NCBI RefSeq assembly: GCF_964259225.1
Contig: NZ_CAXVKN010000027.1
From: Catenibacterium mitsuoka_A
Lineage (GTDB): Bacteria; Bacillota_I; Bacilli_A; Erysipelotrichales; Coprobacillaceae
Direction: 5' to 3' (one strand)
Length of the DNA: 30,546 bases
Shown here: positions 24,851 to 30,546 of the stretch, piece by piece
Layout: the number at the start of each line of letters is the position of its first letter
Numbering within the stretch: position 1 is the first letter of the stretch
Notes under the pieces: model-generated
Database searches by the model: none
What the model saw: the letters and a program-made list of their open reading frames with translations, nothing else
What the model was told of the DNA's origin: nothing
Position numbers and translations under genes: made by a program

Positions 24851-25187
24851 AGTAGAATGTATTGTAAAAGCAATGGACGACAAATTAGCCCAGGATATTG
24901 TGGCAATCAATATGGAGAACGCCTCTCCTTTATATGACACATTTATTTTATGTACTGCATCTAATAAACGTTTATTAAATGCGATTCAGGATAATGTAGT
25001 TGACCAGTGTGAAATGAATGGTTTTGAAATTAAAAGCATAGAAGGCCGTGGTAATGCGGAATGGATCCTTATTGATGCAGGTGATGTGATCTGTCATATC
25101 TTCTCTGAAGAAGCACGTAAAGAATATAATTTAGAGAAATTATGGAGTGATATGCCTACTATTGATATCAAGGAGTATCTTGCATAA
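24843..25187 (+). CDS. rsfS: Ribosomal silencing factor RsfS
   Basis: The protein has 114 residues of the Iojap/DUF143 family: DKLAQDIVAINMENASPLYDTF near the N-terminus, then EGRGNAEWILIDAGDVICHIF and YNLEKLWSD. It binds uL14 on the 50S subunit and blocks subunit joining under low nutrients. It overlaps nadD-yqeK by eight bases with AAAGGAG four to five bases upstream, and its stop overlaps the next start by one base. Confidence 0.96.
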   Translation: MTKVECIVKAMDDKLAQDIVAINMENASPLYDTFILCTASNKRLLNAIQDNVVDQCEMNGFEIKSIEGRGNAEWILIDAGDVICHIFSEEARKEYNLEKLWSDMPTIDIKEYLA

Positions 25188-25900
25188 TGGCTGCCTATAA
25201 AGAGTTTTCTTATTATTATGATTCTTTAATGGACCCGGACTTCTATTCAGATTATTTAGAATTTATTCATAAACATGCTAATCTTAAAACAGTATTAGAA
25301 CTAGGATGTGGAACTGGATTAACTGCTATTGAACTTGCGAAAGAAGGTCATCAGGTTCTAGCCACTGATTTATCTGAAGATATGGTAAATATCACTGCTT
25401 TAAAAGCCAAGGATGAAGGTGTTGAACTTCTAACTGAAACAATTGATATGTGTGATTTTGCCTTATCTCAGCCTGTAGATACTATTCTTTGTTTAACAGA
25501 TGCAATTAACTATGTTTTAAGCAAAAAGAAGGTGCAAGATGTCTTTAATAATGTTTATGAAGGTTTAAAATATAATGGAACATTTATTTTTGATGTGAAC
25601 AGTCTTTATAAATGTAATGTGATTTTAGATGATTACCATGAAAAGAATGAAGATGAAGATTTCTTCTTCTCATGGGATGTAGAAAGTGATCATAAAGGTG
25701 GAATTACCCATCATATTATTATTGATGAAGATGGTCATCATGTTGATGAAACACATCGTCAAAAAACACTTCCTGTTGAAGAATATGTTAAGATGCTTAA
25801 AAAAGCAGGATTTAAGTCAATTGCTTATTATAGTGATTTTGGTGAATACAAGGAAGAGTGTGAACGTATTATATTTGTAGTAAAGAAAGTGAGGGATTAA
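25187..25900 (+). CDS. yqeM: Class I SAM-dependent methyltransferase YqeM
   Basis: The protein has 237 residues. SAM motif I is VLELGCGTGLTAIELA (about 37-52), then ATDLSEDM (motif II) and CLTDAINYVLSK. It belongs to the YqeM family, always near rsfS in Bacillota; the substrate is not known, with a ribosome or tRNA component inferred from context. The start overlaps the rsfS stop (TAATG), with AAGGAG about twelve bases upstream. Confidence 0.9.
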   Translation: MAAYKEFSYYYDSLMDPDFYSDYLEFIHKHANLKTVLELGCGTGLTAIELAKEGHQVLATDLSEDMVNITALKAKDEGVELLTETIDMCDFALSQPVDTILCLTDAINYVLSKKKVQDVFNNVYEGLKYNGTFIFDVNSLYKCNVILDDYHEKNEDEDFFFSWDVESDHKGGITHHIIIDEDGHHVDETHRQKTLPVEEYVKMLKKAGFKSIAYYSDFGEYKEECERIIFVVKKVRD

Positions 25901-25901
25901 C

Positions 25902-26594
25902 ATGTTAGGTATTATTGGTGCAATGGAAGAAGAAGTCAATGAAATACTTGCTTTAATGAATGTTGAAAAAGAATACCAGGAATGTAATTATCATTTTTAT
26001 GAAGGTTTATTAGGAAAAAAAGAAGTTGTAGTTGTCCAGGGTGGTATTGGTAAAGTCAATGCAGCTATTTCAGTTACTCTTTTATTAAAGAACTTTGATA
26101 TTGATCATGTCATCAATGTTGGTTCTGCAGGTGGACTTGATTTAAAAGAAAATGTCGGAGATGTCATCATCAGTGAAAAGGTAGCGCATCATGATGTCGA
26201 TGTCACTGCTTTTGGACGCCCATATGGACAAGTACCTGATATGCCTCTTTACTATGAAGCCGATGTGACACTTGTTTCTTATGCAAAAGAAATCTTTGAA
26301 CATAATGGCTTAACAGTATATAGTGGTCTTATTGTCTCTGGTGATCAATTTGTCGCAAGAAAAAATCAGGTAGATGCAATCAAAGAACACTTCCCTGATG
26401 CATTATGTTCTGAAATGGAAGCTGCAACAGTAGCTCAGGTATGTACAGTCTTTAATAAACCATTTATTATTGTACGTGGATTAAGTGATATTTTTGATAA
26501 AGGCAGCAGTTCTATCCAGTTTGATCAATATCTTAAGGAAGCTGCAAAATCATCAGCACGTATGTGCTATGATTTAGCTCAAAAGCTCGTATAA
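25902..26594 (+). CDS. mtnN: 5'-methylthioadenosine/S-adenosylhomocysteine nucleosidase
   Basis: The protein has 230 residues. It cleaves the N-glycosidic bond of MTA, SAH and 5'-deoxyadenosine to give adenine. Catalytic residues are visible: Glu11 in GIIGAMEEEV (E. coli Glu12 equivalent) and Asp196 in RGLSDIF. SEMEAATVAQV holds the ribose-binding Glu. It removes the product of the neighbouring methyltransferase, which fits its place one base after yqeM. The SD is GTGAGGG. The U32 gene begins on the base after its stop. Confidence 0.96.
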   Translation: MLGIIGAMEEEVNEILALMNVEKEYQECNYHFYEGLLGKKEVVVVQGGIGKVNAAISVTLLLKNFDIDHVINVGSAGGLDLKENVGDVIISEKVAHHDVDVTAFGRPYGQVPDMPLYYEADVTLVSYAKEIFEHNGLTVYSGLIVSGDQFVARKNQVDAIKEHFPDALCSEMEAATVAQVCTVFNKPFIIVRGLSDIFDKGSSSIQFDQYLKEAAKSSARMCYDLAQKLV

Positions 26595-28904
26595 ATGAAT
26601 AGAATTGAATTATTGGCCCCTGCAGGTGATTTTGAGTCTCTGCAGGGCGCTATTGCGAATGGCGCTAATGCGATTTATCTTGGAACAACTGCCTTTTCAG
26701 CACGTGCCTTCGCTAAGAACTTTAATCTAGAAGAACTAGACCAGGCTATTCAGTATGCTCATCTAAGAAATGTAAGAATATTTGTAACTGTTAATACATT
26801 ATATCAAGATGATGAAATGAAAGATGTCATTTCATTAATTGATCGTTTATATGAGTTACAAATAGATGCACTTCTTATCCAGGATATTGGCTTATTAAAG
26901 CTTGTTCATGAAAGATATCCTGATATGGAACTTCATACTTCTACTCAGATGAGTGTGATGTCATTAGAGGCATTACGTTATTTTGAAGATCTAGGTGTTA
27001 AAAGAGTTGTTCTTGCTAGAGAAAATACCATTGATGAAATTAAATATATCTGTTCTCATACAGATTTAGAAATAGAAGTATTTGCGCATGGTGCATTATG
27101 TGTGGCTTATTCTGGACAGTGTTTGATGTCTAGTATGATTGGTAGAAGAAGTGGTAATAGAGGAGCCTGTGCACAGCCATGCCGTTTACCTTATAGTTTA
27201 GAAGAAGATGGCAAAATCATTAATACAAGCTATCTCATGTCTACAATGGATTTATGTACATCTGATCATATTAATGAATATATTGAAGCAGGTGTTGCTT
27301 CTTTAAAGATAGAAGGGCGTATGAAGCGTCCTGAATATGTAGCTGCAGTCACTCAGGTTTATTCTAAAGCTATTAAACATTATTATGAGAATACACCTAG
27401 CTATACAAAAGAGAACTTCAATGATATGAAACAGATGTTTAATCGCCATTATACATCTGGTTATCCATTTCATGCTGATAAGATTGTAGATGAGACATTT
27501 TCAGGTAATCAAGGCGTTTTCTTAGGTTATGTCAAAGGATATGACTACCGTAGTAAACGTGTCTCTATAGCCCTAAAAAATGATTTAACACAAGGTGATT
27601 CTATTGTCTTTACAGAAATAGATAAAGGAAGACCTGTCAATAAGATTTATTATCAAAATAAGCTCATCAATAAAGCAGAAGCAGGCATGAATGTTCAGAT
27701 TGAGTTTGATGATGTAGTGAAGGGTGGAACTGTTAATAAAACAATCAGTGTAGATACAATTAACCGTATGCAGAAAACATATCAGGAAGAAAAGAAATAT
27801 CGAAAGATTGATATGTACTTTAAAGCATCTCTTAATAAGCCTTGTACGCTTGTTGTAAAATGTGATGAAGAAAAAGTATCTGTAGTAAGTGAACAAATCA
27901 TTGAAGAAGCATCAAAGCGTGCTGCCACTAAAGAGAATATCATTGATCATCTCAATAAGCTTGGTCATACTGTGTATGAAGCAGATAAGATTGATGTAGA
28001 GTTATATGGTGAATTATTTATACCTATCACAATCATTAATAATATGCGTCGTGAGGCACTTTCTAAGCTAGATGCATTATTTGCCTTTAAAAAGCACCAC
28101 ATGGCTCCTATTAAAGAAATACAGCCTCTTAAAGTCATTCCACAAAGTGTATCTGAGTATCATGTAGTAGTTTCTAATATAAAACAGTTAGAAATTGCCT
28201 TAAGATATTATGATCATGTCTACTACTACTATGATGCAGATCTAAAAGAAGCATTAGAATGCTTCAAAAAATATGATAAAGTACCTAATCTTTATCTACC
28301 TCGTATTATGCATGATAAAGATATACAGGAAGTCATTCACAATCCTTTATTGAAAGAATTCAATACGTTAATTGTCAATGATTTTGGTAGTTATAGACTA
28401 TTAAAAGATCATCCTCTTATTATTGGTCAGGGATTTAATATTTATAACCATTATGATGCTTATGCATTTAAAGAATCAGTCATTGCATCATTTGAATGTA
28501 CAAGAAAACAGATTAAACAGATGAAGGATTATAATGCTAATCTTATTTTGCCTATCTATGGTAAAACAGAGAATATGATTAGTGAACACTGTGTCATTTC
28601 ACAATCTTATTTCCATAAGAAAGTACCACATTGTGGTATGTGCAAAAAACATTCTTATAAGATTGTAGATAGAAAAGGTGTTTCTTTTGATAACTTTACT
28701 GATGATCAATGTCGTAATCATATACTACATAATGAACCAATCTATGTAGAAAACCATCAATCTCTAAATATTTCATATTTTATTATGATGACTACAGAAG
28801 ATGAAAATGAGACTGTAACCGTTCTAGAAGACATAAAAAAACGTACTTCTAAAGGGAAGAAAAGTGATTTAAAGAAGCCTTATGTAGTAGGATATTTCAA
28901 ATAA
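26595..28904 (+). CDS. U32 family protein with C-terminal extension (RlhA-like)
   Basis: The protein has 769 residues. The N-terminal U32 core opens ELLAPAGDFESLQGAIANGANAIYLG, with the family signature EVFAHGALCVAYSGQCLMSS and GNRGACAQPCRLPY, whose Cys cluster binds an iron-sulfur centre in characterised members. A long C-terminal part has a second Cys group (PHCGMCKKHSYKIVDRKG). Size and layout resemble E. coli RlhA (YdcP), which hydroxylates 23S rRNA; short U32 proteins (TrhP) act on tRNA wobble uridine. Old databases call these collagenase-like peptidases, but peptidase activity is doubtful. RNA hydroxylation fits the ribosome-directed operon; exact target unknown. ATG 26595 abuts the mtnN stop, with no good SD. 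Confidence 0.88.
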   Translation: MNRIELLAPAGDFESLQGAIANGANAIYLGTTAFSARAFAKNFNLEELDQAIQYAHLRNVRIFVTVNTLYQDDEMKDVISLIDRLYELQIDALLIQDIGLLKLVHERYPDMELHTSTQMSVMSLEALRYFEDLGVKRVVLARENTIDEIKYICSHTDLEIEVFAHGALCVAYSGQCLMSSMIGRRSGNRGACAQPCRLPYSLEEDGKIINTSYLMSTMDLCTSDHINEYIEAGVASLKIEGRMKRPEYVAAVTQVYSKAIKHYYENTPSYTKENFNDMKQMFNRHYTSGYPFHADKIVDETFSGNQGVFLGYVKGYDYRSKRVSIALKNDLTQGDSIVFTEIDKGRPVNKIYYQNKLINKAEAGMNVQIEFDDVVKGGTVNKTISVDTINRMQKTYQEEKKYRKIDMYFKASLNKPCTLVVKCDEEKVSVVSEQIIEEASKRAATKENIIDHLNKLGHTVYEADKIDVELYGELFIPITIINNMRREALSKLDALFAFKKHHMAPIKEIQPLKVIPQSVSEYHVVVSNIKQLEIALRYYDHVYYYYDADLKEALECFKKYDKVPNLYLPRIMHDKDIQEVIHNPLLKEFNTLIVNDFGSYRLLKDHPLIIGQGFNIYNHYDAYAFKESVIASFECTRKQIKQMKDYNANLILPIYGKTENMISEHCVISQSYFHKKVPHCGMCKKHSYKIVDRKGVSFDNFTDDQCRNHILHNEPIYVENHQSLNISYFIMMTTEDENETVTVLEDIKKRTSKGKKSDLKKPYVVGYFK

Positions 28905-28909
28905 CATTT

Positions 28910-28929
28910 TAGATAAAATCTATATTTTT
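28910..28929 (+). terminator. Weak terminator-like hairpin after the U32 gene
   Basis: TAGAT-AAA-ATCTA followed by TATTTTT. The stem is only five A/T-rich pairs, so this is a weak call. Confidence 0.35.
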
Positions 28930-28942
28930 CATAATTCCTAAA

Positions 28943-28971
28943 TTGCCACCTTTATTTTTTTGTGTTATAAT
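28943..28971 (+). promoter_or_regulatory. Promoter for the XRE regulator
   Basis: TTGCCA (28943-28948), a 17-base spacer and TATAAT (28966-28971) with a TGTG extension. The leader is about 25 bases, with SD GGGGAGG. Confidence 0.82.
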
Positions 28972-29002
28972 AAACTACAGATAGAAATGGGGAGGTAAAC
29001 TT

Positions 29003-29329
29003 ATGGCATTAGATATGGATCTCGCTAAACGTCTAAAAACTTATAGAACTTTTAAGAACTTAACACAAAAAGAAGTTGCTGCACATCTTAATGTACCTCA
29101 TTCTGCAATTTCAGATATTGAAAATGGTAAAAGAGATGTAACAGTAGGGGAATTAAAAATTCTTTCACGCTTATATGGACGTAGTGTAGAAGAAATCATG
29201 AGTGGTAAGAAATATGACTACTATAATATTGCGAATATTGCTAGATTATTATCTGAATTACCAGATGAAGATCTAAAGGAAGTCATGTTCATCATTGAAT
29301 ATAAGAGAAAAAGATTAGAAGAAAAATAG
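29003..29329 (+). CDS. XRE-family transcriptional regulator
   Basis: The protein has 108 residues. It has an N-terminal Cro/CI helix-turn-helix (LAKRLKTYRTFKNLTQKEVA, recognition helix PHSAISDIENGKR, about residues 7-65). A short C-terminal helical tail follows (LLSELPDEDLKEVMFIIEYKRKRLEE), probably for dimerisation. There is no sensor or peptidase domain. It stands alone with its own strong promoter and a shared terminator; no obvious target operon is adjacent. No phage genes surround it. ATG 29003 follows GGGGAGG by about seven bases. Confidence 0.9.
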   Translation: MALDMDLAKRLKTYRTFKNLTQKEVAAHLNVPHSAISDIENGKRDVTVGELKILSRLYGRSVEEIMSGKKYDYYNIANIARLLSELPDEDLKEVMFIIEYKRKRLEEK

Positions 29330-29337
29330 TATTTTTA

Positions 29338-29367
29338 AAGGGAGATAGTTCGCTATCTCCCTTATTT
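29338..29367. terminator. Terminator shared by the XRE gene and the phosphoesterase gene
   Basis: AAGGGAGATAG/CTATCTCCCTT with a TTCG loop; T-rich on the plus side (TTATTT), and A-rich upstream, so it works in both directions. It touches the stop of the minus-strand gene. Confidence 0.85.
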
Positions 29368-29901
29368 CATATTCTTTACAATCTTTTTAAATTCATCAAG
29401 TAATACCATACCTTCTTCAAGAACTTCCTGGTTACAGATATGATGATCTAGATTATCATAATAGATGACATGAAATGGTTCTGTCTCCACAATGGCATAT
29501 GTTCCATAACCATAGCTTCCTCGATTGATCATCGCACTACCTGGATTCACAAAAATGATTCCTTCATGAATCTGAATCGTAGGCACATGTGTATGTCCAT
29601 GAAAACATATCGTGCAATGATTTTCTTTACATGCTTTTATAAGTTCATCATAGCCTGCATAGACATGATAATCATTACCATGGGTCACAAATATATCTTT
29701 GTAAACTACATAGTGAGGAAAGACTTCTTCATCATGATTTCCATGTACAACTATATCATAATCTTTAAGTAATGGATTATCTGGAAGGAGAGAGGAGTCT
29801 CCACAATGTACCAATAAATCCACCTTGTTTTTCCATTTATTTGTTATATTTTCTAATATATCGTTATACATATGCGAATCACTTACAACTAACATCTTCA
29901 T
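29362..29901 (-). CDS. YfcE/MJ0936-type metallophosphoesterase
   Basis: The protein has 179 residues. Metal motifs in order: VVSDSHM (D-x-H), VHCGDS (GD), VHGNHDEE (GNHD), VTHGND and FHGHTHVP (GHxH), all intact, so it should be a two-metal phosphodiesterase of the YfcE family, whose members hydrolyse model phosphodiesters; the natural substrate is open. The start is ATG 29901, with AGAGGTGG five bases upstream; the in-frame GTG 29910 lies within that SD. TATAAT (29925-29920) sits five bases before the SD, giving a leader of about a dozen bases. It is convergent with the XRE gene. Confidence 0.92.
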   Translation of the reverse strand: MKMLVVSDSHMYNDILENITNKWKNKVDLLVHCGDSSLLPDNPLLKDYDIVVHGNHDEEVFPHYVVYKDIFVTHGNDYHVYAGYDELIKACKENHCTICFHGHTHVPTIQIHEGIIFVNPGSAMINRGSYGYGTYAIVETEPFHVIYYDNLDHHICNQEVLEEGMVLLDEFKKIVKNMK

Positions 29902-29919
29902 TTTAACCACCTCTAAAAT

Positions 29920-29948
29920 ATTATAAATTAAATTTATAGCCTTTTGAA
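29920..29948 (-). promoter_or_regulatory. Promoter for the phosphoesterase gene
   Basis: On the minus strand: TTCAAA (29948-29943), a 17-base spacer and TATAAT (29925-29920). Confidence 0.6.
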
Positions 29949-29990
29949 TATCCTTTTTTGTACTGTGCCAAAAAAACTTTTGGGTAAGTG

Positions 29991-30019
29991 TTTACATCAT
30001 GGCTAAAAATTAGTATAAT
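29991..30019 (+). promoter_or_regulatory. Promoter for the PTS EIIB gene
   Basis: TTTACA (29991-29996), a 17-base spacer and TATAAT (30014-30019). A small inverted repeat CCAAAA/TTTTGG (29968-29983) lies just upstream and could bind a regulator. No clear CcpA cre site is seen. Confidence 0.85.
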
Positions 30020-30050
30020 AAATTCAGAAATTAGAAAAGGAGTAATGACA

Positions 30051-30368
30051 ATGAAAACAATTTTATTAGTATGTTCTGCAGGTATGTCTACTAGCTTATT
30101 AGTAACTAAAATGGAAGCCGCAGCTAAGGAACAGGGAGTTGAAGCAAAAATCTTCGCTTTACCATTCTCTGATGCACCTAGAGTATTAGAAGAAGTTGAC
30201 TGTATCTTACTTGGCCCACAGGTTAGATTCCAGAAAGCTGCAATCGAAAAGTTAGCTGCTTCAAGAAAAGCTGGTGCTATCCCTGTTGACGTTATCGATA
30301 TGAGAGATTACGGAACAATGAACGGTAAGGCTGTTCTTGCTAGTGCTCTTAAATTATTAGGCGAATAA
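30051..30368 (+). CDS. PTS lactose/cellobiose-type sugar transporter subunit IIB
   Basis: The protein has 105 residues, a single EIIB domain. Phospho-accepting Cys8 is in ILLVCSAGMSTSLLV, followed by the family segment VDCILLGPQVRFQ and an end of GKAVLASALKLL. It passes phosphate from EIIA to the sugar in the EIIC channel; the matching IIA/IIC are not in the window and may lie to the right. ATG 30051 is chosen, with AAAAGGAG eight bases upstream; ATG 30045 is too close, and the frame open from 29988 is not used. The Ala/Lys-rich, G+C-richer codon use suggests high expression. A strong terminator follows at once, so EIIB is made mainly as a single-gene transcript. Confidence 0.94.
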   Translation: MKTILLVCSAGMSTSLLVTKMEAAAKEQGVEAKIFALPFSDAPRVLEEVDCILLGPQVRFQKAAIEKLAASRKAGAIPVDVIDMRDYGTMNGKAVLASALKLLGE

Positions 30369-30380
30369 CATAAACACACA

Positions 30381-30411
30381 AAAGAGAAGGAGATATTCCT
30401 TCTCTTTTTTT
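30381..30411 (+). terminator. Terminator after the EIIB gene
   Basis: AAAGAGAAGGA/TCCTTCTCTTT with loop GATAT and a T run to 30411. Confidence 0.94.
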
Positions 30412-30471
30412 GATATTACAATCAATTTAAATTACTTTTAAAGGCTATTATTTAGTCTAAGCATATTTTCC

Positions 30472-30526
30472 TAAAGTGAAAAGTTAAATTCCACTTTAAA
30501 AAGAAACGAAAATAATGTGGAATTTA
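30472..30526. repeat. Two overlapping, mutually exclusive inverted repeats
   Basis: TAAAGTG (30472-30478) pairs with CACTTTA (30492-30498), and TAAATTCCAC (30485-30494) pairs with GTGGAATTTA (30517-30526). The two hairpins share bases 30492-30494, so only one can form. They lie 60 bases after a terminator and close to the window edge, with no gene seen. A leader switch, an operator cluster or the end of a mobile element are possible. Confidence 0.5.
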
Positions 30527-30546
30527 GTCGTTCAGGATTATATTTT

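Noticed and set aside
26595..28904. Collagenase/peptidase function for the U32 protein
   Set aside because: Characterised long U32 proteins with the conserved Cys cluster act in RNA or quinone hydroxylation; no protease motif is visible.
29988..30050. N-terminal extension of the EIIB protein
   Set aside because: The upstream frame includes the -35/-10 promoter and the SD, so it cannot be translated from that transcript.
1..30546. CRISPR array, prophage, integron or defence island
   Set aside because: No regularly spaced direct repeats, phage structural genes, integrases or nuclease-type defence genes are visible; the only mobile traces are the zinc-ribbon gene and the possible remnant at 6881-7237.

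Overview
The window reads as an ordinary chromosomal stretch of a low-GC Gram-positive bacterium (Bacillota). The Erysipelotrichia/Coprobacillaceae branch is my tentative placement. This rests on AT-rich sequence, strong AGGAGG-type ribosome binding sites, sigma-A-like promoters and short Rho-independent terminators, and on several neighbourhoods also known from Bacillus and Listeria: rnjB-ftsK/spoIIIE-(BMP transporter)-ymfF-ymfH, ynzC-tkt-yneF, plsY divergent from parE-parC, and yqeH-yqeI-nadD-yqeK-rsfS-yqeM-mtnN. The species assignment is inference.

Layout. 1-107: the end of a tRNA-Arg(TCT) gene and its terminator. 108-1583: a short accessory island with a lone IS1595-type zinc-ribbon protein, a DUF3592-like protein and an opposite-strand membrane protein. 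1575-5550: an RNase J2-like protein with a degenerate active site, then the DNA translocase FtsK/SpoIIIE. 5580-10960: a BMP-type nucleoside-like ABC importer (lipoprotein, ATPase, two permeases). The lipoprotein gene is separated from the rest by a 572-base gap that seems to hold a decayed minus-strand gene. 11015-13571: the M16 peptidase-like pair YmfF/YmfH, overlapping. 13609-13766: a promoter-driven, highly structured RNA of about 160 nt that I cannot name with certainty (6S-like is the leading guess). 13793-16415: ynzC, tkt and yneF, the last two with clear promoters of their own. 16443-17698: a histidine phosphatase and, convergent to it, plsY. 17803-22294: topoisomerase IV (parE, parC). 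22366-28904: a tightly packed, often overlapping operon for ribosome assembly (yqeH, yqeI/yhbY, rsfS, yqeM), NAD synthesis and Ap4A hydrolysis (a nadD-yqeK fusion), S-adenosylhomocysteine recycling (mtnN) and a U32 RNA-hydroxylation-type protein. 29003-29901: a small XRE regulator and a convergent YfcE-type phosphoesterase. 30051-30368: a free-standing PTS EIIB, probably the first gene of an operon running out of the window, followed by a terminator and overlapping inverted repeats.

Most genes are housekeeping genes for RNA decay, chromosome segregation, decatenation, ribosome maturation and central carbon or cofactor metabolism. I see no CRISPR array, prophage, restriction system or obvious defence system. 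The points most worth a second look are the structured RNA before ynzC, the catalytically degraded RNase J, the orphan transposase-derived zinc ribbon, the inverted repeat over the BMP promoter, the remnant gene inside the transporter locus and the overlapping inverted repeats at the right edge.
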